NCBI RefSeq assembly: GCF_047511655.1
Contig: NC_133390.1
Location: 98,153,583-98,217,582, forward strand
Length of the DNA stretch: 64,000 nucleotides
Source of the DNA: Castor canadensis
Lineage: Eukaryota; Chordata; Mammalia; Rodentia; Castoridae
Direction: 5' to 3'
Shown: piece by piece, positions 1 through 11,524 of the stretch
Layout: the number at the start of each line of letters is the position of its first letter
Position numbering within the stretch: position 1 is the stretch's first letter
Position numbers and translations under genes: made by a program
The notes under the pieces: generated by a model
The model's input: only the letters and a program-made list of their open reading frames with translations
Databases searched by the model: none
Told to the model about the DNA's origin: nothing

Positions 1-2155
1 GGCAAACCGAATTCAACAACACATCAAAAAGATTATTCACCACGACCAAGTAGGCTTCATCCCAGGGATGCAGGGGTGGTTCAACATATGAAAATCAATA
101 AATGTAATAAACCACATTAACAGAAGCAAAGACAAAAACCACTTGATCATCTCAATAGATGCAGAAAAAGCCTTTGATAAGATCCAACACCATTTCATGA
201 TAAAAGCTCTAAGAAAACTAGGAATAGAAGGAAAGTACCTCAACATTATAAAAGCTATATATGACAAACCTACAGCCAGCATTATACTTAACGATGAAAA
301 ACTGAAACCATTCCCTCTAAAATCAGGAACCAGACAAGGATGCCCACTAGCCCCACTCCTATTCAACATACTACTGGAATTCCTAGCCAGAGCAATTAGG
401 CAAGAAAAAGGAATAAAAGGAATACAAATAGGTAAAGAAACTGTCAAAATATCCCTATTTGCAGACGACATGATCCTATACCTTAAAGACCCAAAAAACT
501 CAACTCAGAAGCTCCTAGACATCATCAATAGCTACAGCAAGGTAGCAGGATACAAAACCAACATAGAAAAATCATTAGCATTTCTATACACTAACAATGA
601 GCAAACTGAAAAAGAATGTATGAAAACAATTCCATTTGCAATAGCCTCAAAAAAAATCAAATACCTAGGTGTAAACCTAACAAAAGATGTGAATGACCTC
701 TACAAGGAAAACTATACACTTCTGAAGAAGACTATAGAAAGTGAAGAGCTCTCCCATGTTCATGGATTGGTAGAATCAACATAGTAAAAATGTCGATACT
801 CCCCAAAGTAATCTACATGTTTAATGCAATTCCCATCAAAATTCCAATGACATTCATTAAAGAGATTGAAAAATCTACTGTGAAATTTATATGGAAACAC
901 AAGAGGCCACGAATAGCCAAGGCAATACTCAGTCAAAAGAACAATGCTGGAGGTATCACGATACCTGACTTCAAACTATATTACAAAGCAATAACGATAA
1001 AAACAGCATGGTACTGGCACAAAAACAGACATGAAGACCAGTGGAACAGAATACAGGACCCAGATATGATGCCACACAACTATAACCAACTTGTCTTTGA
1101 CAAAGGAGCTAAAAATATATGATGGAGAAATAGCAGCCTCTTCAACGAAAACTGGTTAGCAGTCTGCAAAAAACTGAAACTAGATCCATGTATATCACCC
1201 TATACCAATATTAACTCAAAATGGATCAAGGATCTTAATATCAGACCACAAACTAAGTTGATACAGGAAAGAGTAGGAAATACTCTGGAGTTTGTAGGTA
1301 TAGGCAAGAACTTTCTCAATGAAACCCCAGCAGCACAGCAACTAAGAGATAGCATAGATAAATGGGACCTCATAAAACTAAAAAACTTCTGTTCATCAAA
1401 AAGAAGTGGCCTCTAAACTGAAGAGAACACCCACAGAGTGGGAGAAAATATTTGCCAGCTACACATCAGACAAAGGACTGATAACCAGAATATATAGGGA
1501 ACTGAAAAAACTAAATTCTCCCAAAACTAATGAACCAATAAAGAAATGGGCAAGTGAACTAAACAGAACTTTCTCAAAAGAAGAAATTCAAATGGCCAAA
1601 AAACACTTGAAAAAATGCTCACCATCCCTAGCAATAAAGCAAATGCAAATTAAAACCAGACTAAGATTCCCCCTCACCCATTTTTAGAATAGCCATCATT
1701 AGCAACACCACCAACAGGTGTTGGCCAGGATGCGGGGAAAAAGGAACCCTCTTACACTGTTGGTGGGAATGTAAACTAGTACAACCACTCTGGAAAAAAA
1801 TTTGGAGGCTACTTAAAAAGCTAAATATTGATCTACCATATGATCCAGCAATACCACTCTTGGGGATATACCCAAAAGACTGTGACACAGGTTACTCCAG
1901 AGGCACCTGCACACGTTTATTGCAGCACTATTCACAATAGCCAAGTTATGGAAACAGCCAAGATGCCCCAGCACTGACGAATGGATTAAGAAAATGTGGT
2001 ATCTATACACAATGGAATTTTATGCAGCCATGAAGAAGAACGAAATGTTATCATTCGCTGGTAAATGGATGGAATTGGAGAACATCATTCTGAGTGAGGT
2101 TAGCCTGGCCCAAAAGACCAAAAATCATATGTTCTCCCTCATATGTGGACATTAG
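1..2155 (+). pseudogene. L1 ORF2 remnant (reverse transcriptase to C-terminus), broken
   Basis: L1 ORF2 encodes an endonuclease/reverse transcriptase. Here the frame is open from 143 to 784 and contains the polymerase active-site motif FADD at 458-469. A frameshift near 745-785 moves the homology to the frame that opens at 790. An in-frame TGA at 1120-1122 follows, then another frameshift near 1400 into the frame of 1406-1687. The Cys-containing C-terminal segment continues, broken, to a probable natural stop at 2153-2155. With at least two frameshifts and one nonsense codon, this copy cannot make active protein. Confidence 0.9.
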
Positions 2156-2649
2156 ATCAAGGGCAAACACAACAATGGGATTGGACTACAAGCACATGAT
2201 AAAAGCGAGAGCACACAAGGGAGAGGTGAGGATAGGTAAGACACCTAAAAAATTAGCTAGCATTTGTTGCCCTTAATGCAGAGAAACTAAAGCAGATACC
2301 TTAAAAGCAACTGAGGCCAACAGGAAAAGGGGACCAGGAACTAGAGAAAAGGTTAGTTCAAAAAGAATTAACCTAGAAGGCAACACACATGCACAGGAAA
2401 TTAATGTGAGTCAACTCCCTGTATAGCTATCCTTATCTCAACCAGGAACACTTGTTCTTTCCTATTATTGCTTATACTCTCTCTTCAACAAAATTAGAGG
2501 TAAGGGCAGAATAGTTTCTGCTGGGTATTGAGGGGGTAAGGGGGAGAGGGAGGGGGTGGAGTGGGTAGTAAGGGAGGGGGTGGGGGCAAGGGGGAGAAAT
2601 GACCCAAGCCTTGTATGCACATATGAATAATAAAACAATTAAAAAAAAA
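1..2649 (+). mobile_element. Young-looking L1 retrotransposon, 3' part (cut by the window edge)
   Basis: The window opens inside L1 ORF2 (reverse transcriptase region) and continues without a break through the ORF2 C-terminus and the 3' UTR to an A-rich tail at about 2636-2649. The 3' UTR holds a G-rich purine tract (2531-2594) and an AATAAA at 2629-2634, as L1 3' ends do. The same 3' UTR recurs at 51330-51723 (+) and 52095-52544 (-), so it belongs to a subfamily with several copies here. The 5' part lies outside the window. Confidence 0.93.
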
Positions 2650-3665
2650 GAAATCTAGAGGATCATCAGGAAATACTTTGAGAACTTATATTCTAAAAAC
2701 TGGAGATAAATTTCTAGGTGCATTTGACCTAATAAATTGAACCAAGAAGACATAAACCACTTAAACAATCAATGAGATTGAAGGAGTAATAAAGTCTCCC
2801 AACAATGAAGAGTGAGGACTGAACGGATTGATTGCTGAATTGTACCAAACCTTTAAAGAAGAACAACATCAATGTTCCTCAAACTATTCCACGAAGTAGA
2901 AAGGCAAGGAACATTACCAAATTCATTCTATGAGGCAAGCATTACCATGTTACCAAAATCAGACAAGGACACCACAAAAAAAATAGACCAATTTCTTTGA
3001 TGAACATAGGTCCAAAAATTCTCAATAAAATACTTACAAACTAAATTCAACAACACATTAAAAAAATCATATGACATGATGAAGCTTGCTTCATTCTAGG
3101 GAAGCAAAGATGGTTCAACATATGCAAATCAATAAACATATAAACAGAATCAAGGACAAATATCACATAATCATTTCAATAGAAGCACAAAAAGCCTTTG
3201 ACAAAATTCAACATTCTTTCATGACAAAAGCTCTGAAGAAACTCAGAATAGAAGAAACCTACTTCAACATAGTAAAAGCTACATATGACATACTAAATGG
3301 GGTGGGGAACTGAAATAACTTTCTCTAAAGTCAGGACAAGGGTGTCCATTCTCCTCACTCTTATTCAAAATAGCGCTGGAAGTTCTAGCCAGAGCAATAA
3401 GGCAAACAGAAAGAAAAGGCATTCAAGTAAGGAAAGAAGAAATCAAATTATCCCAATTTATAAATGACATGATTGTATACTTAAAAGACCCTAAAGATTC
3501 CACACCAAAAAAAAAAAACTAGATCTGATAACCAGTTTCAGCAATGAAGTGAGATATAAAATTAACAGATAAAAATCAGTAGCTCTCTTATATACCAACA
3601 ATGAATAGGCTGATAAATGAATCAGGAAAACAATTCCATTTACAATAGCCTCAATAAAAATCAGA
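2650..3665 (+). mobile_element. Older L1 ORF2 fragment
   Basis: This is L1 reverse-transcriptase-region sequence, more diverged than the copy just upstream. It repeats the stretch seen at 1-600 (the same 'tttgataagatccaac'-like block recurs around 3196) with many substitutions, stops and small indels. It abuts the tail of the young L1, so the young L1 probably inserted next to or into it. No open frame beyond 75 codons remains. Confidence 0.85.
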
Positions 3666-3718
3666 AGTAGGGCTTTTGAGAGGTGGTTATAAGTATGGAG
3701 CCTCATGGTGGATTAGTG
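3666..3718 (+). mobile_element. Short MaLR LTR scrap
   Basis: About 50 bases ('gagaggtggttataag...' to 'ggattagtgcc') resemble the middle of a plus-strand MLT1/MST-type MaLR LTR. They sit directly before a minus-strand MaLR LTR, so they may be the remains of an LTR into which the second one inserted. Too short to be certain. Confidence 0.35.
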
Positions 3719-4090
3719 CCTGTCTCAGTCAATTTGTACTGCTATAACAGAATACCCAAGATTGGGTAATTTTAAAAATTAGAAATTTATTCTCTCATAG
3801 TTCTGAAGGCTGGGAAGTCCAAGATCAAGGCACTGGCATCTGGTGAGAGCCTTCTTACTGGGTCCTCAAGGGAAGAGCAAAAGAAAATGAATTATGCGTC
3901 ATCACATGGCAGAAGAATAGGAGAGAACCTACTCTCAAAAAGCCCTTTTCATAAAAGATTTAACCTATTCATCAGGATGGCGTCCTCATGATACAAGTAC
4001 CTCCCAAGGTGCCACACCTCTCAACACTGTTGCATTGGGGATTAAGTGTCCGACACATGAATTTTGGAGGGGACATTCAGACCATGGGAT
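3719..4090 (-). mobile_element. MaLR-type solo LTR (MLT1/MST-like)
   Basis: Read on the minus strand, this begins near 'ccatggtctgaatg' and ends '...gactgagaca'. It carries the typical blocks 'cttggacttcccagcc' and 'agaaataaa'-like text close to its 3' end. This is the layout of ERVL-MaLR LTRs. No internal sequence is visible, so it is probably a solo LTR. The subfamily is uncertain. Confidence 0.65.
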
Positions 4091-4124
4091 GGTTCTACAA
4101 CTACAACCCACAGAATAATATAGC

Positions 4125-4290
4125 CCATCTCGTTTTGTAAATAGAATGTTATTAGAATACAGCCATACTCATATTTACATATTGTTTATGCTAAACTACG
4201 CCAGCAGAGTTCAGTAGTTGCAACAGAGACTGCATGGCCCACCAAGCCTAAAATAATTGCTATCTGGTCCTTCCTAGGAAAAGTCTGCAG
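4125..4290. mobile_element. hAT-type (Charlie-like) DNA transposon fossil
   Basis: Blocks such as 'cagagttcagtagttgcaac', 'gcatggccc' and a terminal 'aaaagtctgcagacc' match the family whose end reads 'CAGGGGTCGGCAAACT'. A second copy of the same element lies at 44785-44960. Non-autonomous and degraded. The family name is from memory. Confidence 0.55.
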
Positions 4291-4299
4291 ACCTTATTT

Positions 4300-4840
4300 T
4301 TGGTTTTATTTTGCCCTTCTTTCATTAGGTTCTTTAGGCAGAAGCCTGCACTATTGATTTAACACCTCTCTCCTTTTCTAAAATAAACATTTAAAGGTGT
4401 AATTTCACCTAGGTTCTTGTTTTGCAAATAGGATTTTCTTTCACTAGGCTTTTAAGGAGGAAACGTATGCCATTGATTTAACACTTTAGCCTTTTCTAAA
4501 ATAAACATTTAAAGGTATAGATTTCTAGCTCTTTTTTTTCTCTTTTTAAATTAGTAATAGCTTTCTGTCTAATGCTCTTTGAACTCCAGTCTACAACTTT
4601 ACTATGTTGGTTTTTTGCTATCATTCAATTTCTAAACATGGGATGTTTTTAAATATATTTCATTGTTTTCCAATTTAATTCCACTGGAGTTGAAAGACAT
4701 GCTCTGAAAATAGAAATGGCATATATTGGATGATTATCAATATATAATCTATAGTTTTTGGAATTCAATGCTCTGATAATTATCAATTAGGTCAAAGTAA
4801 TTGATGGTCTTATATAAATTTTATTCTTAAATCAAAACCA
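4300..4840 (-). mobile_element. Old L1 fragment, antisense, with an internal imperfect duplication
   Basis: T-rich text ('cttttctaaaataaacattt', 'cattgttttccaatttaattcc') looks like the reverse complement of the 5' half of an old L1. A block of about 90 bases occurs twice, at 4318-4410 and 4436-4525. The same antisense L1 seems to resume at 6125 after younger insertions. Confidence 0.55.
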
Positions 4841-4844
4841 CATT

Positions 4845-5560
4845 AAGATTATACCTCGCTCCTGTAAGAATGGTTATCACAAGAACATAAAAAACAACAA
4901 ACGTTGGCAAAGATGTGGGGAAAAAGGAACCCTCATACACTGTTGGTGTGAATGTAAATTAGTACAACCACTGTGGAAAACAGTATGGAGGCTTCTCAGA
5001 AAACTAAAAGTAGAACTGCCATATGACCCATCAATATCACTCCTACGGATACACTCAAAAGTTATAATAAAGACACCTGCACATCCATGTTTACTGCAAC
5101 ATTATTCACAATATCCAAGCTATGAAAACAGCCAAGATGCCTCACAATTGATTAACAGATTAAGAAAACATGGTATTTATATATAGTGGAATTTTATTCA
5201 GCCATAAAGAAGAATGAAATTTTGTCATTTGCAGGCAAATGGATGGAACTGGAGAACATCACCTTAAATTAGTCAGGTTCAGAAAAAGATTGCATGTTTT
5301 CTCTCATATGGATGAATGAAAGAAGAACATTATGCTAAGTGGAAGGAGCCAGACACAAATAATTCATACTATAACTACTTAATTATATGATGTTTCAGAA
5401 GGAGCAAAATTAATCTATGGGGAAAAAGATCTGAAAAATTATTTTCTCTGGGTGAAGGTTAAGTATGGTCTGGGAAGGGGCATAAGAGTACTTTTCTAGA
5501 TAATGGAAATATTCTATATCTTATCAAATGTATATTACGTGGTTGTAAATATTTTTCAAA
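4845..5560 (+). mobile_element. L1 3' part, old copy
   Basis: This is the L1 ORF2 C-terminal region: 'gtggggaaaaaggaaccctc', 'tacactgttggtg', 'ggaattttattcagccat' and 'aaatggatggaactggag' are all present, matching 1733-2080 of the first L1 at lower identity. The ORFs are broken. It lies inside an antisense L1, dividing it. Confidence 0.88.
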
Positions 5561-5571
5561 AGTTATCAAAT

Positions 5572-6120
5572 TAGCTGGGCATAGTGGCTCACACTATAAT
5601 CCCAGGTTTCAGGAGATGGAGATCAGGGAGATTATGGTATGAGGCCAGCCTAGGCAAAACATTAGCAAGACTTCATCTCAACCAATAATCCAGGTCTGGT
5701 GGTACACACCTGCCATTCCAGGCTATGCTGGAGGCATAGGCAGGAGGATCACAGTCTGAGGTTGGACCAGGCAAAAACATGAGACCCAGCCTGAAAAAAA
5801 TAACTAAAGCAAAAAAGGGCTGGGGTAGTGACTCAAGAGGTAGACTGCCTGCCTAGCAAGTATGAGACCCTGAGTTCAAACTGGTATCACCAGTGGGAGG
5901 GGGAGGATATAAGGAAAGGGTGTAGGAGGTGAATGTGGTGGACATATTATGTACTCATGTATGAAAATGGAAAAATGAGACCAGTTGAAACTATTCTAAG
6001 AAGGGGTTGGGGGGATAAAGGAGGATAATGGAGGGGGTGAATTTAACTGAGATATATTTTAAGCACTTTTATAAATGTCACAGTGTGTCTCCAGTACAAC
6101 AATAATATAATAAAATTAAA
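5572..6120 (+). repeat. Composite SINE: B1-like monomers, ID-like half and an extra non-SINE tail
   Basis: From 5572, two B1-like monomers ('agctgggcatagtggctcac', then 'ccaggtctggtggtacacac') are followed by an ID/tRNA-like unit at 5817-5900 with the B-box-like 'gagttcaaac'. Instead of ending in poly(A) the element continues for about 210 bases of purine-rich, non-SINE sequence (5905-6120) and ends in an A/T-rich tail. I recognise this tail as one that recurs with such SINEs in related rodents, but cannot prove it from one copy. Confidence 0.7.
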
Positions 6121-6124
6121 TTAA

Positions 6125-7160
6125 AAAACAAAACTAATAAATGATATTCTTAATGATGGTATAGCTATTGCTTCATAGATAACTGAGAAGGGTATTTCAA
6201 AACATCCAACTATGATATTGGACTTGTCTATGTCTTCCTTTTAGCTCTGTCAGTTTCTGCTCCATGTATTTTTAACTTTTGTTATTAGGCATACACAATA
6301 AATCAGGTTTTCCTGATTATATGATCCTTTACTCATAATGAAATGTCTCTTTTCCTTTGATAACATTCTTTGTCTTGAAGTCTACTTTACCTGACGTCAA
6401 TACAACAATTCTAAAATTTTAGTATTTACTGTTTGAATGACACCTGTTTTGCAACCCTTTATCTTTCAGCCTAAATATATCTTCATCTCAAAAGTGTTTC
6501 TTGTAGCTAACATATAATTGGATGCTTATATCTAGTATAATTATTGCTTTGATTAAATTTATGTCTATCTTTTTGCTATTTGCCCTTTTTGATTTTTGGT
6601 TCTTTGTTTATATTTTTCTACTTATGGAAGAAGGGATCTAATCTGTTTTTAGTGTTCCATTTTAATTCTTTCATTGGCTGTTAGGCTCTTCGTCTTTATA
6701 TTGCTTTTTGTGGTTATTCTGTGGATTATAATATGCATTCTTATCTAGTTTCAAACTAATTAGAGTTAATATTATATCTTTAAAATCTAAAGACCCTGTA
6801 ATAATAATATAGTTCCATTTACTTTCCTTTATGCTATTATATATAATACATTTACATATAAATAAACTCCAGAATAAAGTGTGACATGCATTATAAGTTT
6901 TGCCTTAATCAATCTTACGATTTTTAAAGAAACTAGGAAAAGTTTTATATTTACCTAAGTATTTGCCACTTCAGAAGTTCTTCCTGCCTTCCAGTAGATT
7001 TATATTTCCATATGGGTACTTTCTTAAATAAAATTTATAAATTCACAATCCTACTTATAAGTATAGCAATTATAATCAATTTTAAGTAAGCTTTTACTTA
7101 GTGATTAATCCCAGATACCAACTAAGTCATTCTTAAACTTTATAGATTGTATTTTAAAAG
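6125..7160 (-). mobile_element. Old L1, antisense, 5' half
   Basis: The plus strand reads like the reverse complement of an old mammalian L1: 'ttttagctctgtcagtttctgc', 'aatgaaatgtctcttttcc', 'gtcttgaagtctactttacctgac' and 'ctaacatataattggatgc' appear in the expected order. It is probably the continuation of 4300-4840, split by the plus-strand L1 and SINE between them. Confidence 0.7.
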
Positions 7161-7171
7161 TTCAACACATT

Positions 7172-7368
7172 CGGCTAGGCATCTGTGGCTCATGTCTGTA
7201 GTCCTACTCAGCAGGCAGAGAACAGGAGGATCGCGGTTCAAAGTCAGCCTGGGCAAATAGTTCATGAGACCCTATCTCGAAAATACCCATCACAAGAAAG
7301 GGCTGGCAGACTGGCTCAAGGTGAAGGCCTTGAGTTCAAGCCCCAGTACCACAAAAAAACAGTTCAAC
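7172..7368 (+). repeat. Dimeric B1-ID SINE
   Basis: A B1-like half ('tctgtggctcatgtctgtag' ... 'gagaccctatctcg') is joined through 'cccatcacaagaaa' to an ID-like half ('gggctggcagactggctcaagg' ... 'gagttcaagccccagtacc') and an A-run. This is close to the full-length consensus of this window's main SINE. Confidence 0.88.
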
Positions 7369-7494
7369 ACAATCAATTTTAAGTACATTAATAGTCTAAT
7401 AAGTAAAACTTTCCAAGTATGAATGTAACTCTTGTAAATACAATAAACTTAATGTATAATATTCTATGCATTAAATTCTTCTAAATGATTTATT

Positions 7495-7590
7495 ATTTAT
7501 TATTATTATTTTGTGGGACTGGGGACTGAATCCCAGGATCTGTACACATTAGGCAAGTGCTCTATCACTGAACTATATTCCAGCCTCCAA
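7495..7590 (-). repeat. ID-like SINE half, antisense
   Basis: 'gtgggactggggactgaatcc ... ctctatcactgaactat' is the reverse complement of the ID/tRNA-like half, preceded by a TTA-rich stretch that would be its tail. Confidence 0.75.
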
Positions 7591-7599
7591 TATTTTTTA

Positions 7600-8055
7600 A
7601 AACCTTAAGACCCTACATTAAAACAAGAAAAAAAATCTTGATGAAAAAATCCTAGCTAAGGTTTGCTTTAAAGCAAACTTAAGACTTTGAGCCTTGAACT
7701 GCTTGAGTCACAGGTCTCATTTGTGAACACTGATACCTGATATGGAAAGACCCTATAAGAAGAACAGGGATATCTGAGAAGACAGAATTGGAAGTTCTAA
7801 AGCTCAAAATCCTTTGAAAACACTATTAACACTAGTCACGTACCTGACTAGGAAAGTTTCTCTTGTTTAAATCAGCTATTTCTGCCTTGCCTGAGGAAAC
7901 TGTCACTCCCTGAAGAGGAAGGCAATAATTCCCTTATGCCCCACCCTACATTGTTACTTAGACTGGCATCCAACCCTAATTTGGACAGTGGAAGTTGAAG
8001 GCAAAAGTAGGCTATCTGGAAGTGAAAGTTTGAGCACAGTTACAGGCATCTCATG
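7600..8055. other. No gene or recognised repeat
   Basis: Moderately AT-rich unique-looking DNA. The only structure I see is a short palindrome near 7662-7678 ('tttgctttaaagcaaac'). Confidence 0.5.
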
Positions 8056-8059
8056 ATTC

Positions 8060-8745
8060 ATATATAGTTGTCCCCTCTTCACAGGGCATTATGTTCAAAG
8101 AATCCTAGGGAATGTCTGAAACAACAGATAGTATGAAACCCTGTAATTTAATGCTTTTTCCATGTGACAACATTTACCATGCACTGTGACCATAAATTTT
8201 GCAGTTTGAGATGTAACCCACAAAACTAGCATGGATTTCTCTTTCCTTCTTTACAATTTCATGGATGGAAGACTTGTTCTTACCATAGATCTTAGTGAAC
8301 TGAATATATAATTTTTTTCTTTCCTTATTAAGTCAAGAATACTGAGCTTGTTTCACACTTAAAGGAAGCACTTCACAGTTTCTTTTTGGCATATCCAACT
8401 TGCCAGCATTATCATTCTTGCACTTTGAGGCCATTTTTAAATAAAACAAGGATTACTTGAACATGTACTGTGATACCACCACACTACCATCTGAAAATGA
8501 AGGTGTCTAGTGACTAACAGGTGAATAATGGGTCCAGCATGGATATACTGGAAAAAGGGATGATTCATGTCCTAGATGCAACAGAGCAGGATGGCATAAG
8601 ATTTTATCAAGCTACTTAAAACAGCATGCAATTTAAAACTCATGAATTATTTATTTCTGGGATTTTCCATTTAATATTTTCAATCCTGGTTGACTATAGG
8701 GGATAACTAAAACTGCAGAAAATGAAACTTTGGACAAAAAATGGA
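8060..8745. mobile_element. Tigger/pogo-type DNA transposon fossil
   Basis: The left arm ('gttgtcccctcttcac' ... 'gtctgaaacaacagatagtatgaa') and the right arm ('aaaactcatgaattatttatttctgg' ... 'actgcagaaaatgaaac') are arranged as in the ends of a TcMar-Tigger non-autonomous element, with a degraded centre. No transposase ORF remains. Confidence 0.65.
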
Positions 8746-8825
8746 AATTACTGTGGAAGTGGAATATATGCAACCACAGAGCAAAGGCTTAATTTGCTGG
8801 TGTGGGTATGTATGTCAATGTGTTG

Positions 8826-9199
8826 TGCTATAGTTTGGAAATTGGATGGCCCTCAAAGTCCATGTGTTAAAAGCTTGAATTCCCTGGTGGGATTCTTGGG
8901 TGGTATTGGAAACTTTAAGAGGTGGGGCCTAGTGAGAGGTCTTTAGGTCACTGGGATGTGTCATGGGACTGTGGAATCTTGGCTCTTCTCCTCTCTCCCT
9001 TTTGTTTTCAGGCTTTGAGGTGAGTGTTTTGCTACACCACACACTCCTGCCCTTATGTGCAGTCTCACCAAAGGCTCAAAGGCAATGGAGTCCAGTGGTT
9101 ATACACTAGACCCTTCAAAACTATAAGCCAAAATAAATCTTTTTCTCTTTATAAGCTGAGTGTCTATAGCATTTGTTATAGGAATGGAAAGTGAATACA
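8826..9199 (+). mobile_element. MaLR-type solo LTR
   Basis: It starts near 'tgctatagtttgg' and has the typical 'aaagtccatgtgtt', 'ggtggggcctagtgagagg' and an 'aataaatctttttctcttt' polyadenylation block before 'catttgttatagg'. This is the order seen in MLT1/MST LTRs. It is closely related in design to 53773-54150. Confidence 0.75.
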
Positions 9200-9690
9200 T
9201 TATGTATCTAGGTGAGACAGTATGCTGAGTCATTCTGAACCCAGTGCTATTTTACAGGAAAGTAACATGGTCGAAACTTCTTGACATAATATAGAGATAG
9301 AAATAGGACTGTTGTAACAAGGGGTCTTGTCAAGGAGTAGGCAGGAAGTCAAAGCTAGAGCAATTAGAATTCCAACTTCCAGAACATTAACTCTTAGAAT
9401 CTCTCTACTGACAAATAGGTAGTTCATTCAAACAGCATCAGATGAGAATATTACAATAGTACTTTCTATAGTAACTATAAAGCTGCATGGTTTCTATCCT
9501 TTAAAACTTCCCTTCAGACCTGAGCTCTTCCATATCATTCCTTTACACTTGCCTCTTACTCTAATTGGTAGGAATTGGTTTCTGTTGCTTACCACAAAAG
9601 AATCCTAAGAATGTTTCAATGTAACAATGTTCTTTCTCATTCTCTTCCCTTAGATAGTCCTTAAACACAGCATGACACTTAGGTTCTCCT
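9200..9690. other. No gene or clear repeat
   Basis: Unique-looking AT-rich DNA. Small ORFs here (for example 9230-9427 minus) have no features of a protein family I know. Confidence 0.45.
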
Positions 9691-10400
9691 CTTTGGTTCA
9701 CTGTGCATACTTCCAAGTGATTTTTTCCACTCCCAAAACTTTAATCATCATCTATATACTGATGGTTCACAAACATGTATCTCTAATTAAGATTCCTCTT
9801 GCCCACAGGAATTTTAAACTCAACCGTCCCAAAAGCAAACTCAACTTTCCTTAAAAACTTGCTTCTCTTCTCCTTCATCATTTATCTCAGTAAATGGTAC
9901 CACTATTCATCCAATTTTTGTGGAATAAACCAGTAAGTTCTTTACATCCTGTGCCTCCCATTCTGACCTCCAACATTCAATTATGATGTTCTGTTTTCCC
10001 ATATAATTCTTGATTCTGTCTTCTCACAGTCACCACTTTGTTCACCAAAACAATTGTTTTCTTTATTATGTATTTCCTACTTGAAAGTTTCTCCCCTAAA
10101 AAGTAAAAAATATATATGTTCTTGTCATTTTCTCTTACGTATTGCTTCAGTGCTTCTTATTGCCTTTGGGATAAAATTCAAATCACCCATTTCTCTTTAC
10201 AGTATACACCAGTCAAACTAAGTCATTTGCAGTATAAGATGATACCATGATTCTGTCACAGACAGGCCTTTGTACCCCCATTCTCTTTGGCTAAAATGCC
10301 TTTCCCAAATTCCTCTCCATTTGCTAACTTCTATCCATCTTTCAAATCTCCAATTAGATTGCCATTCAAGAAAAGCAGTCTCTACACTCTTCTAATGTGT
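9690..10400 (+). mobile_element. L2 LINE fragment
   Basis: Text such as 'catctatatactgatggttcac', 'aaactcaaccgtcccaaaagc', 'tgggataaaattcaaatc' and 'ctaaaatgcctttccc' follows the order of the mammalian L2 3' region. It is heavily mutated with no long ORF. Confidence 0.65.
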
Positions 10401-10424
10401 GAAAGAGAATATGATAGCCATCAC

Positions 10425-10712
10425 TCATATACACCTGCTGAGCATTTGAAATGTTGCTAGTATGAACTGAGATGTACTGATAAATGAAAAATACACACCA
10501 AATTTTAAAGGCTTAGTATGGAAAAAATAATGTAAAATAGCTTAACAATGATGTTTGTATTAGTTACATGTGAAATAATATTTTGGACATATTTATTGGA
10601 TTAAGTAGAATGTATTACTAAAATTAACTTCACCTTCTAAAAATCTTTTTAATATGTCTATAAAAAACCTCAAAATTATACATGGATTGGTATATATTTC
10701 AATTGGACAACA
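10425..10712. mobile_element. hAT-type MITE fossil
   Basis: 'ctagtatgaactgagatgtac', 'aaaatacacaccaaatttt', 'gcttagtatggaaaaaataatg' and the end 'caattggacaacacc' match a mammal-wide hAT MITE whose terminal repeat reads 'CAGCGCTGTCCAAT'. Degraded and non-coding. Confidence 0.6.
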
Positions 10713-11520
10713 CCTAGAGAAGGAGGAGATCCTTTATTCAGGTCCTATAGTTCTTTCGTTACTAGCATTCATCTTTCAAAATTGTTAAGAGTGTTTCTTG
10801 CACTCAACTGCAAGCAACTTATGAACAAGACTGCCTTAATATATATGGTAATTCCAGAAGGGTGCTAAAATAAATAGTCCTCATTTTTGGATTCCATGTT
10901 TGAGGATTTGCACATACAATAAAATTTACTGGTAACCCCAAGTCAGTCTTAGTGCTGCTTTCTAGGTTATTTGTGATCATGCAGAGATTTGCACATTTCT
11001 CTAGCTGAGGTCAAACACAAAAGTGCTCTGCTTTCTTGTTTCAACTGTCAAACTATAAACAAAGTGTTCTTTTCAGTTTATTTACTATCATGTTTTATTT
11101 TTTCCATTTTCATGCCTTTTGTTGATTTCAATGCTTAAAATGGCCTCCAACATCATACTGAAGAGCTGCAGTGTCTGTAAGCACCAAAAGGCTATCATGT
11201 TCCTAATACAGAAAATATTTGTGTAGATAAGTTCCTTTCAGGCATGAATTATAGTGTAGCTTGTCGAGTTTGATGCTAATGAATCAACAATATATATTAA
11301 ATAAAGTGTCTTTAAACTGAAAAACACACCATAAACCCTTCCATTGACCAGTTAATGACAGTGTTGTTGATCAAAAGCTCACACGTGCCTAAGCCGGTAC
11401 ATCCCCTAAGAGCATTAGCTCAGCATTTGCTAATTCAGTGGTCTAGTGACTTCAGGAGAATGGAATATATTTGCTGAATTAATGAAACCCAATTACTTGA
11501 TTTTAAATCCAAATCTTATG
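10713..11520. other. No gene or recognised repeat
   Basis: AT-rich intergenic sequence with no ORF of note and no repeat I can name. Confidence 0.5.
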
Positions 11521-11524
11521 TGAA

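Noticed and set aside
143-1687. Plus-strand ORFs as a host gene
   Set aside because: They are pieces of L1 ORF2, with the FADD motif, frameshifts and a nonsense codon, followed by an L1 3' UTR.
7172-7368. tRNA gene from the B-box-like 'gagttcaagcccc'
   Set aside because: It is the ID/tRNA-derived half of a SINE. No cloverleaf can be closed, and the same unit recurs throughout the window with A-tails.
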